A stretch of DNA of 64,000 nucleotides from Cristatella mucedo (GCA_009760855.2 WPIO01000025.1:663001-727000); one strand, 5' to 3'; positions 44,401 through 57,002 are shown, counted from the first letter of the stretch. A program made the numbers and translations. Notes: generated by a model from the letters alone, not told the origin.

Positions 44401-47165
44401 AAATCCACCGCAATCCACTCTAATTAGGCCAACGGCAACCAAACATTGGTGTTGCCGAACTTAAATTTGTCATTGATATTGTAATACACGCTTGATTTGA
44501 TCTGTCCGCCAAAGTTCATGTCGATACGCCCACGCCCACTTATGCAAATGAGCTTTGAAGCTGGACTTCTGTACCTCAATCCACAGCAATCCATTCTAAT
44601 TTCAGTCAAATCCTCCGCAAATCAGCTGCTCACAGCTCATAAAAGTTTGCAATATCAAACTAGGCTACACGTACAATGTAACCAGAAAATTGCGAACGAT
44701 TCCGCTCACAAATTCCGCTCACGTTCTCACAAAGTCCACTCAAATAAAATAGCAGTTGCCCAGGCCAATACCGAAATTCACCACAATCCAATGAATTCCA
44801 CCGGGCAACGAAAGAAATCCCGTTTGAAAAGCTCCTTTTTTATTGTATATGACAGCACACTCTGCGACAATTGCACTTGACCACTACTCTCCTGCTGCAG
44901 ACTATGGCTCATCCTTTTCAGCGGTCCTGAGCTGCTACTTTCATGCTACTCACTACCTCAACTACTCTCCTGACTCTGCTTTGCTTCCCACTTTCTCTTT
45001 GTTGGGTGAGACGAAGTACGTTGGCTACTGAATGCGTACCAAAAGCCGCTTAGGCTGTGAGTTCGCTATACAAAATTCTCCTGAGTAACACCCACATAGT
45101 CTTTATGACTTTGTGAAGTTACAGACGGAGATACATTACATTACATCCACTCTATTTCACTGCAAATCATCCTCAAATCGCGATCATAAAGCTCTAATTT
45201 ACATTGCATATAGGACTAGACTCAGTTCAAAAGTGCAATCACAAAATTTCGCTTTATTGTGCACACACATTCTCATGCAATGCACTGCAATCAGCTGCAG
45301 CGGCCCAATCCCATATCTCAATCCACCACAATCCGCTATCATCCGCCTCACAGCAACCAGAGTGCATACACTAGAACCTCTAATTATGATTGCACGCTGC
45401 TCTACTCTTCGATTATTGTGTACTCGAACAGCTTCACTGTAATTGTCTCGGTCATTCTGCAGCAATGCACTGCAGTCGACTACAACTGCCGGGCCAGTAC
45501 GTCAATCCACAGCAACCCGCTGAAACACGACCAGAATACGTACACTTTAAGCTCTTATATGTGTGACATGTCTCTCTAATCCTCGGTTATTGTGTTGACA
45601 CACAACTTCACTATGATTGCCTCCACCATTCGACAGCAATGCACTGCAATTGACTGCAATGGACCGGACAATGCTGCATCTACAACCACCTCACGCAATT
45701 CGACCTGATATCAGCTTCACTATGCTCCAATTTTGAATGCATGTTACAAAGCACATTGTTTGAAGTCAACCCCTTCATTTTTTTAAGTGTTCCCGTGCAA
45801 TCTTGAGCAATACGTGACAATCAAGGGCAACGGCTTGGCTCAAAGCAGCAATCTACTACAATCCATGGCAAGTCGACCGCAAATTGGCTGTACAAGTTGC
45901 CAATTATCATCGCTTTTCACGTTTCTTTGTGCTAAAAGTGAAATTGTAGGGCTCTCAAGCTATTGTGCTCCGTAATTGTCAAAAAATGCACGGCAATCAA
46001 TAGCAATGGCAGGGATCAATACAGCAATCCGTGTCAAATTGACGAGAAATCGGATGCACTAAGCTCCAATTCTCATTCCATGTAACATCTCACTGCGTGC
46101 GAACATACTTTCAACCCTTTCAACCAGCTCTGACAGTTCAATCTTTAATAATGTATGTCAATCGACGGCAATGGCCTGGGCAAATACTGCAATCCATTAT
46201 GATCTTTTGTAAATCACTGAAAGGTGACTGGGCCTAGAACAAATTTATCTTACCTGTCACAGCACATTGTGTATAAAATGCAATCACGTTCTTTCAACCA
46301 ATCTCGCACGTACAATCGGGAGCAATAAATAAATGGCAATTGACCACAATGGCCGGGCCAGTTCCCCAATTCGCAGCCAATTGACGAATAATTGGCAGAA
46401 CAAAGCTCCAATTGTCATGATTTGATTTGAACATTCCCCTGCGTCAAAGGTAAAACCATGGCATTTACAAATAATTTGCTTGTTAACTGTCAGCAATGCA
46501 CGGCAATCCACGGCAATCTTTGGAGCCGATAGCAAAACCTGTGGAAAATTGACAAGATTGGCTGCAAAAACTGCAACTCTCATTCCACGTAACATTTACC
46601 TATGCGCTCACATAGTTTTCGCCCACTGTGCACGTTTAATTGACGGCAACAAACGGCAATCGATGGCAATGGCCCGGGGTAATACGCCAATCCACAAGGG
46701 TCCGTTACAAATTGACCAACAGTTGCTGAGAGAAGCTCCAACTTTTTTACATATTGCACTGCACTGCATTATAAGTGCAGCCACATCCTTTTAAAAAATT
46801 GACCATTGCACAATCAAGGGCAATGCACGGCAATCGATGGCAATGGCCTGGTCTCTAAAGCAATCTGATTCAAATTTGCTGGAAATTGGCTGTTTGAATT
46901 TGTAATAATCCTACCACGTAACGCTCACCTTTGGCGCACATGTTGGCATTTTTCGCGTTCAACCTTGGGCAATGCATGGCACTTGAAGGCTATTGCCCGA
47001 GAAAATACAGCAATCTATGATTGTCTGTTACAATTACAAAAAGGGTGGTGGGAGAAGGTCCAGTTTATCTAGCGTATTACAGTGAGCTGTATTAAAAGTG
47101 CAACCACATCCTTTCGACCAATCGCGAAAGTACATTTGAGGGCAACGCACGGCAACCCCCTGGGA
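44400..47165. repeat. Degenerate satellite, about 170-bp monomer
   Basis: A block containing 'gcaatgcac(t/g)gcaatc', then 'gcaatggcc(t/g)gg', then '(t)aca(g)caatcc' and 'caaattgacc' recurs near 45277, 45461, 45639, 45806, 45986, 46152, 46320, 46493, 46638, 46817, 46966 and 47135. Spacings run from about 145 to 184 with a mean near 169. Earlier partial units lie at 44400, 44577 and 44763, interrupted by the dispersed repeat at 44.88-45.15 kb. Monomers are strongly diverged and have no coding frame in common. Confidence 0.88.
44880..45145 (-). repeat. Dispersed repeat B, minus, longest copy
   Basis: Reverse complement reads ...atgtatctccgtctgtaact, tcacaaagtcataaagac, tgtgggtgttactcaggaga, atagcgaactcacagcctaa, gcggctt and on to acaaagagaaagtgggaag. 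The same series occurs at 52905, 56811 (inside the hAT), 62020 (minus) and 62435. No open frame; probably a short nonautonomous element. Confidence 0.82.
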
Positions 47166-48060
47166 TAATAGTCAACGGCATCCACAACAACGGTGCCACG
47201 TAGTATTAGGGTTTAAGCACTCGTGCATTCCATGAGTACAACGTATGAGTTGCCAATGATGTTATGCTTGGCTCTTTGACGAGCGTTGATTCACTCAAGT
47301 TCTATTGGGAGTCCGGTCTTCGTGGCTCAAAGCGTTGCAAGTACATACTGGAAATGCCTCCTTAGCCCGTATCTTTCTTTGTCTATACTTCCTATTGAAA
47401 AGACCATGTTTTCGAAGATTTGCGAAATCAGCAGCTTTAAAGAATGAATTTGAAAGAAAATAGCGATATGAAATGTAGGCTTGGGTGATCGTACCACAAA
47501 TGGTACGGTCACAAGCTTGATCCATTAGTAGAGGTCTAAAGCAGTATGACACAACCCACACCCGGAAAGTGAGGCCGCGAGCGCATGCTGACTGGATGGC
47601 AGGCTTAAACAGCAAACATTTATACATCCATAAGCATTTTGATTCTTGAGCAACATTGTCGAAATAAGGCAATTTGCTTTAAAATGTCTTTTTTCTATCA
47701 GCCTCCGTATTCAATGCACGAAAAACTTCAGTTTTTGGTAAAACCATGCGATATTCAGAAATTGTTTGTGGATGAGCTTAGTTGACCTGACGTGATAAAT
47801 GCATAGTGTTTCCTGCAAGTTATTCGCCCTCAAAATACGTCTAAAATCATCCGACTAAACGTTTATTTATCTATAAAAACATCCAAGTCTTTAGCCGATA
47901 ATAAGGATCATGATCTTCCCAAGTCTTTTGCTATTAAAAAGGTCGCAGTCGCAACATGACTTACGGTAGTGAACCAACTAGGTTAGTTCTAGGGTGGACC
48001 TTCGTCAATAACTCCAAATAGTGACATAACCCTTATAAGACACTGTAAATAGCGAAACAC

Positions 48061-48461
48061 CTACACAAGTATACGCATTATAGTTTTCTCAAGCCCATAG
48101 TAATATCCTTTGAAAGTGAGCCAGCAGTCGGCAGTAGCATACTGGCTGGTGTTTCCTTTAAGGTAGAGGCCATTTAAATTACTTTGATGGCATGATCGGT
48201 ACCACCAAGCACCCTGGTAGAGGGTCGCACAGCGATTTTCGGTAGAATCGTAATCCATTGTAGAAAATGGACTGCCGTCATGGTACGTCAGGCTGTCGCC
48301 AGCTGTGCCACTGTACCCACTGACACTTAGCATGTACCGTTTGATCTCAAGATCAATACTGAATCTTGAGTAGTTGGCGTATGCCGATGAGCCGTCAGAC
48401 GCCTCCATATAGATGCTCAATGTCACGCCGCCTGCTGCAAGGCGACGAATGTTTTCCAGGC
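48061..48461 (-). CDS. FReD gene B, last exon (C-terminal fibrinogen domain)
   Basis: 401 nt, the same length as in gene A. The acceptor ttataattacag ends at 48462 and the stop is at 48061-48063. Landmarks: GLENIRRLAAGGVTLSIYME, DGSSAYANYSRFSI, MLSVSGYSGTAGDSLTYHDG, PFSTMDYDS (calcium-site Asp-x-Asp), RCATLYQGAWWYRSC, SNLNGLYLKG, DCWLTFKGYYYGLEKT, IMRILV. Fully open and differing from gene A by scattered replacements, several at ligand-facing positions after the calcium loop. It reads as a functional secreted lectin-like domain. Confidence 0.93.
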
Positions 48462-48812
48462 CTGTAATTATAAGGTTGAGGGAAATGTTCGTGCATCGTT
48501 TTTATTATTCAATTATTATTGAATTCAATAATTAGTTAGTTCATTAAAAAATTTAATCACGGAGGGCGAACCTTATCCTCGACCTAATAATATTGAATTC
48601 TCACTAGAGCTGCCTAAGCAGTAGTGCCATAGTCACGGCTAGAGACAAGAGGTACATTGAGCCCAATTTATTTATTAATGTATAGCCGTCTTTTCTGAAT
48701 TAGCGTGATAATGCAGGTTTCACTTTATCAAGTATGTAAAAGATTTATTAGTTGGCCAGTCGTGATAAATTTGGTGAGTGCGGGACTTCAGATCTTCGCA
48801 ACGCCGTCTTAC

Positions 48813-49025
48813 CAAGCCAAAATTCTCCTGATAAGTCACCAAATCCGTTACGATAGGACTGCCAATCCAAGTAGAATTTCTGGCTGCCATCTTGTCTCCT
48901 CTGTATAGTAATCCAGCTGTCACTGCCACTGAATTCGCAAAGCACCGGAATCGCACCTTTGCCGTCAGGATCCACGAACAGTACTCCAGATTCTCGAAAT
49001 CCCAAGACCTGAGCTGCCCTACATC
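48813..49025 (-). CDS. FReD gene B, N-terminal fibrinogen-domain exon
   Basis: 213 nt, phase 1-1, as in gene A. Acceptor tttgttatcag at 49026, donor G|GTAAGA at 48812; the intron to the last exon is 351 bp. Reads GCRAAQVLGFRESGVLFVDP, VLCEFSGSDSWITIQRRQDG, KFYLDWQSYRNGFGDLSGEF, WLG. It differs from gene A by about six residues. Upstream of the acceptor the frame meets TGA (49043-49045) and the alternative acceptor of gene A has become AA, which supports the start chosen here for both genes. Confidence 0.92.
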
Positions 49026-49639
49026 CTGATAACAAACAGTATCACAATCCATGCCTTTGACAAGCTGCTGAAGGGCAATGGCAAAAAATTCGCAACCGAT
49101 TGATTTTAACTTGTGTAAAAACTAAAACTCAAATATTATTCACATAAGCTTGTACGTCATTTGCCTTGCCATCAAGACATGAGTCGCATTTTATAGTCAA
49201 ATTCAACTTTCGCTTTGTCATTTGAAAATAAAGTTGTGATCAGCCCTTCAAAAAAATGACAATGTCAAGGTGTATTTTTTATGCTTCCATTCTAGCAATT
49301 TTAAATAAATGCGTTTCTACTTGCCATGACTTATTTTCATGATTTGCTCAGTGCATTTAAGCAGTTTCATATCTTTATATATAGACGTAAACTAACGGTC
49401 ATATCGGGAGATTTTAAGGTAGTTGGTTACTCGGGGATCTGCAAAAAAAAACAGTTTCTTTACTACTTACGCTTGCCTTTTTGCCAATGCGATCTGCAAA
49501 AAAACTTTACTTTGCCAAATAAATCGTAATAACAACAAGCTTCTTTTTATCGGAAAACCATATGTCGCTTAAAAATTATAAAGTATAACCATTAAAATAG
49601 GTTTGACTAGCATTTCTCCTCTAATATTAGTACGCAACC

Positions 49640-51020
49640 AGGGTTTCTTGCTCCAAACCCGTCTGTTACTAGATGAAAATATCAGCTGTCCACTTAAGCC
49701 TGCCCACTAAGGGTTATGTGCCAGTGCAACCCGTCGGCCCGTTTAGGTGAGGATACCCCAAAAAAGTTGATCCATGCGTTTGTGAGGTCTCATCTAGCCC
49801 ACAGTAACTTAATAACTCACCAAGGTGCAGCTGAAATGTGAGGTACCTCGGGGCTCTGTTCTTGGTCCTGTTCGTTTCCCATTGCATACTCTTTCTCTTG
49901 TCGATACCATTGCCAAGCACAATCTAGGCTTTCAGGTATATGCGGATGACACTCAGATATACCTATCTTTTGATTCCTCTCAGCCCTAGAGCACGTCAAA
50001 TTCTCTCACCTCTCTCACTGCATGTATTGATGACATCCCCACATGGATGGTAGCAAATTTTTCTTAAATTGAATAATGATAAAACTAACTTACTAGCTAT
50101 GAGCGAGCCAATTGTGATTCAGAAATCGCGTGAGGCCAACGCTCACAATTAGCTCTGCCAGCATTACTCCTGTTGAATCGGTGCAAAATTTCAGTGTTAT
50201 TTTCCAAAATGACCTCTCGTTAGACGACCACATCAGCTCCACAATAGAGTCTGTGTGCTTTCAGCTACATCACATCGCTGACATAATTCGGGCTTGTTTA
50301 GACAGGTATACCACATCTAAGTTGGTCCTTGCATGCGTGACATCCCGTCTTGACCAACGTAACTCGTTGCTCTACCGGTATGTGCAATCTGGGGCTTACA
50401 GCCGGTGCAAAGCTCCACAGCTACGCTTGTCTGTCGTGAGCGTCACAGTTTTCACATCACACCACTTCTCGCCGACCTGCACTGTATTCCAGTCAAGCAG
50501 CGGATCGACTTCAAGATTTTGTTACTAACTTTTAGGTTCCTTCATTCTTTGGCTCCAGCCTACCTATCAGATCTATTCCCCAACTAGGCTAAGCATCGTA
50601 CAACCTACTTTTCGGAATCTAGCTGTTTAGAAATACCTTGTACAAACCTCAAATTCTTTGGAGGCTGCCCCATTAGTTGTTTTGCTCCCAAAGCGTGGAA
50701 CTCAATCCCGACTTGCGTCACGACATCTCTTTACTTGACCAAATTTAAAAATAAATTAAAACGTACCTATTTATCACAGCATTTATTGAATCACTGTGAT
50801 TTGTCCTTTATGCACTTATGAGTGCCGACACTGTTGCATACTGCGACTTACCACACTTGCATGCTGACCCTGTGGATGTCACCCCTAACCATGTTATTTA
50901 TGTTGCTTATCAAGCATGATACCACTCACCATTCGACTGCGTTTCCTTTCTACCAAATGTGAATCACAATGAAAGATATTGATTTCTCTCAGAGCGCTTT
51001 ATCAAGTGTATTGATATTAG
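49640..51020 (+). mobile_element. 5'-truncated LINE, RT to 3' end
   Basis: Contains ...CEVPRGSVLGPVR...-like motif B, AKHNLGFQVYADDTQIYLSF (motif C, YADD), then ARNFSVIFQNDLSLDDHISS-like, the thumb ([34 protein letters not shown]) and the 3' UTR ending gcgctttatcaagtgtattg plus a (TTA/TAT)n tail. An unrelated piece (ctccaaacccgtctgttact and following) precedes it. Frames are broken. Confidence 0.88.
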
Positions 51021-51059
51021 TATTACTATTATAATTATAATTATAAGCGTAGATCTGTC

Positions 51060-51500
51060 TGCCATTACAGTAAGACGCTTACTATTGATGCTAAACTCTG
51101 CAGGTAGGCTTACCCGTAGTGAAAGTCAAAGCTCCCGCTTTACAACACTTTGCACCGATCTTATTTGGCTTGCTATCGAGCAGCTTATCAATCACAAACT
51201 GCAGTGACTCACTTTTAGGTCTCTTCATTCTCTTGCCTCAGCCTACCCATCCGAGCGACATCCCAATCAGTCCAAGCATCGTACAAAGCGCTCTTCTGAC
51301 TCAGGTAGTTTAGCTGTGCCTCTAACAAATCTCTTGTCTTTTAAAGACCACGCTGTTGCTAGTATGATCGCAAATCCGGGAACTGCCTCTCGTCTAACTT
51401 GAAGGCAATGCCTGACTACTAGACTTTATATAAAATGAGACTAGAATCCACGTATCCCTTTTAGCATTAGCTATGTCTATTTGAGTTGCCCTCTTTGTGT
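51060..51500 (+). mobile_element. Old LINE 3' fragment, shared with unit A
   Basis: Aligns with 22790-23230 (aggcttacccgtagt, ttgcaccgatcttatttggct, cttcattctcttgcctcagcct). It marks one of the collinear blocks between units. Confidence 0.65.
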
Positions 51501-51929
51501 TCATGTGAATCAACATGGTGCATGTTATTTCTAACAACTAGACTTATTTACTTTCCATCTTATAATAAGTTGGCTAATTTAACAACTTCATTTATATAGC
51601 GGCAGAATAGCTTTAAGAACTATCAACACAAGTTACAATCGGCGATAAAGTATCGCCCACTGCAGGACACTGGTAGCGTGCTCCAGACCTGTAGATGAAC
51701 TATACAGATGATGCCGCCATCAGTATTAGGCATCCTAATTCAGTGCCCCATATCCAGAGCCCGAGGACATATGAACCTTGCCTCTCCGCCTTAGAGGAGC
51801 CACAGCTCCAACCCCTGACCTAGGTCGTATGCAAAGAGCAACTTACCTCTTGGGCTGAGGCCAAAGAGCTAAACACCGCTTTACTGCCGAAAATATTATT
51901 TTTCCTGAATTCCTTACTTACCGCACATG

Positions 51930-52085
51930 TTAGTCGATGAGGTAAGGGGATCATTCTACGCTCGTTCTACAGGCCGTTGGTTTGAGTGCTGCAGTGAGCT
52001 ATCCTTAACCGCCCACTGCAAGCTGAGGTGATAGCCGATATGTTTCTGCTACCGCTATGTAAATGAAGTTTATAAATCAGCTAAG
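51930..52085 (+). mobile_element. tRNA-derived SINE copy, worn
   Basis: gatgaggtaaggggatca head remnant, B box ttggtttgagtgc, body gctatccttaaccgcccact, gcaagctgaggtgatagccg, taccgctatgtaaatgaa. Confidence 0.7.
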
Positions 52086-52539
52086 CTTATTAGATGATGA
52101 AAAGAAAATATCTGTATTGGTTTGTGATAGCATGCAGTGTTAGCTCACATAAACGTAAAGAGAGCAACTCAAACATACCAATCAAATGTACTGAGGGGCA
52201 GAAATGTTTGTAACTACTTTTTTGAAAAGTCAAGTCAGGAAATATCTTTAAGCTAGACGGAACAGATTTCCTGGGTATATGAGCATACTAGCTAAATGTG
52301 TGGTCTCCAAAAGCTGTGAGATTTTTTAGATGAACAGCCACATCATGCGAAACAGAAGAGTGGCTGGTTAGAGGCCTAGCTTGATTGACACGAAGCTCGG
52401 ATGAGTAATCTAAAGTCATTCTAACATTTACAGAGGGGGATTGGTTTTAATAGAGTGTTTTAATACTTACTTTGTATTCTTAATAATTAGGATAATATCA
52501 TTAAACATGTTTGGGCTTTTTGAGGGGCATCTCTATTCT

Positions 52540-52800
52540 ATTCAAGTGCAATCACCAGGGTGCACATCACTGTAACACATTGGAAAAGTGCTTCTAAAGA
52601 TTTTAACATTCACCCTGCACTTTGGTTATCATGTCAATGCTAACGGCACATCGCACTGCTACTAATTAAAGTCATCTGAATCAGCTGTGGATATCGCTAT
52701 ACTCAAAACCTGTATTCAACACAGTCATCCTTGATGTAGACAAATACTCGAATACAAAAGAAGGCTAACACCAGCTCTTCTCCGTGGGAAGCTCCCACCG
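52540..52800 (+). repeat. Third copy of the 24.4/55.1 kb intron block
   Basis: ttatcatgtcaatgctaacg, gtcatctgaatcagctgtgg, cagtcatccttgatgtagac and aatactcgaatacaaaagaa, ending ccagctcttctccg...gaagctccca, align with 55.13 kb and, across the hAT, 57.26 kb. This shows what the block looked like before the hAT insertion. Confidence 0.72.
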
Positions 52801-52904
52801 ATGCATATGAAAAAATGTTCCTTTGCAGTGCACTGCAAGAGGTGGTGAAGCTATAAAGGCTCTTCTGCCGCTTTATAAATGAAACGATTAAATTCGCTAA
52901 GCCT

Positions 52905-53075
52905 ATTAAATGTAATGTGATGTATCTCCTCAATAACTTCACAAAGCCACAAAGACGGTGTGAGTGTTAGGCAGGAGAGTTTGTTATAGTGCACTCGCAG
53001 CCTGGGCGGCGTTCAGTACACATTTGGTAACCTGAATATTTCATCACATGTAACAAAGAGAAAGTTCTAACCGTA
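52905..53075 (+). repeat. Dispersed repeat B, plus
   Basis: aatgtgatgtatctcctcaa, acttcacaaagccacaaaga, gtgagtgttaggcaggagag, atagtgcactcgcagcctgg, acaaagagaaagt. Parallels 56811-56990. Confidence 0.78.
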
Positions 53076-53085
53076 GTTTAGCAGC

Positions 53086-55005
53086 TCAGGACGACTGAAA
53101 AGGATATGACTGTCGGAAGCAGGAGAGTATTTGTCGTTGCATAAGAATTTTTCCATTAAGTTCCACAAGTCTAGGACCCGAAGAGCAAAAGCTTCTGTCG
53201 CCAAAGATCTTGAAGCGGAGGAATGGAAAAGTTAACGTATTGTCCCTACACGATTTGAGGGCACGAGGAGGCTCGCACTGATACGGCAGTTCGGTGAATA
53301 AGAATAAAGGAGCGAAGCCGGGGTGGGGCTTGTGGGTCAGCGTAAGAACTTTGAACCTGTTGATTAACCGGTAGTATCTAAGCTCATTCAGCAAAGAAAA
53401 CACGTGTTCAAAGCTCTAGGATTTTTAAACTGGCCTTTGTAGCCATATTCATTGCCAGCTGTAGAGGCCGTGATTTTTTTATAGCAACGCCAAAAGAGAA
53501 CTACAATAATCTAGACGAGATACAACTAAGAAGCCAGTTATATTCTTTGCAGCCACCATGGCCTAATCAGTATTATTTATTTTTTATTACTCTCAGTAAC
53601 AGTAATCATGGCCTCACCACTATCTTCGATAGTGATCGCAGGTGGAGGCTAGCTAGGCAAGCAGTCTTTTTAATGAAACTTTCAATATTTAGGCAGCTGC
53701 CAAAGACGACACCTGAATTCTGAGCACATGATGATAGTCGCACAAGAAGAGCACCTATTGGAAGAGCAAAGCCTTCTACTTCAGCCAGACGCTTTGGCTG
53801 TCCTAGGAGCAGCAGTTTCAATTGATCATCGCTTAGTTGAGAAAAACTAGGGGATATCCAGAATCGAATGTCTGCAAGACAAGCATTCAGTTTTTATCAG
53901 TCTCTGCAGCAAATTTGAACCACTTAAATGAAAAATACAGCTGAGTATCTATAGCATAAAAGTGACAACATATTCCGCGGCCTGAATATATTTTCTCTGA
54001 GGTTAGGTAAATGGAGAACAGCAAAGGACCGGGGAAGGAACTTTAAGGGACTATGCAGGTTACCGGTCTGGTTGATAAGACCTATGCCGTCACGACACTG
54101 AGTGAACACGATTGGACAAGTACGATTTAAACCATGCCAGTGCCTCGTCTGCCAGATTGATCATCGTACTCGATCGCTCGAATAAGATATCGTAATCGAT
54201 AGTATCTAAGGCGTCGTTGATGCATAGGATGCAATTGGTTACACGGAAGAGTACAGTTTCAGTGGTGTGCTGCAGCTTGAACCATAATTGAAACTCTTCT
54301 GAAATTGTATTTGTTTCGATGTTTTCTACCAGTTGCTTAGCCACCCTTTTTCAATAAACTTTGACAAAAAGTTAAGAAGGAAAACACTGGGCGATAGTTT
54401 GCAAGATCGTTGGTATTTAACGCAGGCTTTTTAAGTATCGGTCTAACAGTCGCCAATTTAAATGACTTGGGTATAACTCCTTTTTCCAGAGAATTATAAA
54501 AAAAACTATGGTTATGCCCGTGCTTGTTTCTGCCAGTGAAGACCGAGAAGATGATTGCATGGGGTCTCCACGAGACGAGCTCTTTATGCGGACTTTATTC
54601 AGGTTGCCACGTCGCATTCAGAATCCTCTGAAATCTTCAAAGGATGGTCACGAGTTGCGATTCATCAATTGCTTTTTTTGGAAGGGGCTTTTTGGAGGCA
54701 CAAAGGTGAACCATTTTTTCGGTTAAGAAGGCTGAAGACTTTATCGACCGAGCGGTGAATATCCAAGAAGCGAAATCTCTCAGCATCGGTGAGCAAATTG
54801 TTTACCGGTTTTAAAATCTGTTGAGTGTCTGACTGGCAGGACTTGAGTTGTTGAAGGAATAAAGAACCCCTTGCTTTTCAAAACGTCTGGGCCTACACTC
54901 AAAGGAACTAATTTTAATTGACTTAATCTTCATCAGACCCAAACTTCTTAAAATGGCATCTAGCCTTGCGTTTAACACGGCACATTTTTGAAGTAATTTC
55001 ATAAA
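53086..55005 (-). mobile_element. Second LINE family (L2-like), minus, decayed
   Basis: Read from 55005 down: ARLDAILRSLGLMKIKSIK (connector), then LWKKELYPSHLNWRLLDRYL, corresponding to 'V-I-P-x-x-F-K-L-A-x-V-x-P-x-L-K-K', VENIETNTISEEFQLWFKLQ and HTTETVLFRVTNCIL (fingers), LDTIDYDILFERS (after motif A), WFKSYLSNRVHSVS, and at 53403-53086 a C-terminal RLINRFKVLTLTHK...FKIFGDRSFCSSGPRLVEL. The sequence is distinct from the 11.3 kb LINE family. The catalytic Asp of motif A and the YADD are not preserved in one frame. Confidence 0.8.
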
Positions 55006-55444
55006 TTAAAAGGGCTCTCCGCGACTCTGTATATGGACAAATGTATGGGCGACACCAGTCAGTGTGCTTACTAATTTAACTAAGTGAAAACAATTCTTCT
55101 AAAGATTTGATTTAAGCCTTAACCTAGACTATTATATCAATGCAAACGACATATTGCTGAGCTTCTAATTGAAGCCATCAGAATCAACTGCGGTGATTGA
55201 TCAAGTTTAATTCGGCCTCAGAGACATTCATCCTGGATGCAAACCAATACTCTAATCCAGACATGAGCAAACTACGGCTGCGGGCCATATACGGCCAGTT
55301 GGGCTTTTCAATCCGACCCACCGAACTCGTCCACGTTATGTTATTAAATTAAATTTTATTGTAAAGACACCTAAATCATTTCATCTAGCTGCAATTCCCA
55401 TCTTTCCCCAGCAGATGGCGAACCATGAAGACATTGACCCTTGA

Positions 55445-56811
55445 GTGTCATGCATTACGGTTACTCTCTACTTCATTTTGTCGCTTTGTACTTTCAGCCC
55501 TTCAGTAAAAATCAGCGGACCAAAGGAAAGAAAAGTAGACAGTGAGTGCCGAGTGTTCAATAAAGAGTGGGCAATACAATATTTTTTCTCTGAAGTTGGA
55601 TCAACAGCTGTATGTCTGATATGCCAAGAAACTGTAGCAGTTGTTATAGAATGCAACATCAGCCGTCATTTTGCCACAAAACATGCAAATTTAGCCAGTC
55701 AACAGATTCCACGAAAACGGGCGGCTACAGCTCAGAGATTGATGGCTAATTTACAAACTCAGCAAAACCTTTTCCACAGACAAACTGCAATTCAAGAGTC
55801 AAGTACTCAGGCAAGTATATTGCTGGCATTCAAATTAGCCTTTCTCCGAAGGCAAACTTTTAAAAGAATGCATGGTTGAGACAGCAGTTCTCTTGTGTCC
55901 GGAAAGCAAAGGCAAAATTGAAAAACTCAGTTTATCACGCAAAACTGTGACTCGCCGTGTGGAATTAATTGACGAAGATATAGCCAGCAAATTAAACAAA
56001 AGACAGAGTCCTTTACATTTTATTAACTTGCACTGGATGAAAGTAGCGATTTAAAAGACACTGTTCAGCTCCTAATTTTTATACGAGGGATTAGCGACAT
56101 TTTTGAGATCACAGAGAAATTTTTGACCGTGGAGTCAATGAAAGGAAAAACGAGGGGAGATGACTTGTATAACCAGGTGTCTGCTGTCATCGAGAGAATC
56201 ACGCTACCTTAGAGTAAACTTGCCAATGTCACCACGGATGGATCGCCAAATTTAACTGGAAAAAACGGGCTGCTAAAAAGACTGCAGAAAAAAGTAAACG
56301 AGAAACATTTTGATCAGAATGTTATTTTCCTTCACTGCATCGTTAATCAGGAAGTTCTCTGTAAGTCTACATTGCAGCTACAAAATGTCTTGAATCCAGT
56401 CGTAAAACTTGTTAACAAGATACGAGCAAGGGTACTTCAGCATCGTCAGTATATTGCGTTCCTAGAAGAAACCGATGCAGATCACCAGAACTTACTTTAC
56501 CTTTCTCGTGTTCGCTGGCTAAGTTTGGGCAAAGTCTCTCAAAGAGTGTGGGAGCTGAAGGAGGAGATCACTACACTTTTGGAGTTAATTGGGGATCCGA
56601 GCTAAGTGACAAGAACTGGCTTTGTGACTTTGCGTTTGCAGTGGACATACTTTCGCACATGAATGAGCGTAACACCAAGCTACAGGGGAAAGATAAATTT
56701 GCGCACGACGTGTACACAAATGTTAGGGCCTTCAAATCCATGCTTACTCTTTACTCCGGAAAAATTTCAAACGAATCTGTAACTCATTTCCCCACACTTG
56801 CCATAGTGTAA
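55445..56811 (+). pseudogene. hAT (Charlie/GTF2IRD2-like) transposase, broken and truncated
   Basis: The transposase would cut and paste the element. Pieces in order: CRVFNKEWAIQYFF, a BED-type zinc finger (CLICQE...NISRHFATKHANLA), KRAATAQRLMANLQTQQNLF, a frameshift near 55872, CPESKGKIEKLSLSRKTVTR, the catalytic-core block ALDESSDLKDTVQLLIFIRG in another frame, SAVIERITLP then a stop (TAG near 56210), LANVTTDGSPNLTGKNGLLK (second catalytic Asp region), IFLHCIVNQEVL, NKIRARVLQHRQYIAFLEE, LSRVRWLSLGKVSQRVWELK (with RW), then a stop at 56603-56605 and a last shifted piece ending FPTLAIV. The C-terminal dimerisation domain is missing: coding homology stops at 56810, where repeat B begins. Confidence 0.9.
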
Positions 56812-56995
56812 TTTAATGTATCTCCGTCTGTAACTCCACAAAGTCATAAAGACCATGTGGGTGTTACGCAGGAGAGTTTTTTATAGCGCACTCACAGCGT
56901 AAGCGGCTTTCGGTACGCATTCGGTAGCCAACAGACATCGTCACACGCAACAAAGAGAAAGTGGGAAGCAAAGCAGAGTGAGGAGAGGAGTTGAG
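56811..56995 (+). repeat. Dispersed repeat B inside the hAT
   Basis: aatgtatctccgtctgtaac, tccacaaagtcataaagacc, tgtgggtgttacgcaggaga, gcggctttcggtacgcattc, acaaagagaaagtgggaagc. It replaces the 3' end of the transposase. Confidence 0.85.
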
Positions 56996-57002
56996 GTAGC
57001 TT

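Noticed and set aside
44497-46794. Open frames of 60-127 codons within the satellite, and the array as a possible CRISPR
   Set aside because: Frames differ between monomers, so they are chance openings. Units are about 170 bp and diverged throughout, unlike short exact repeats with unique spacers.
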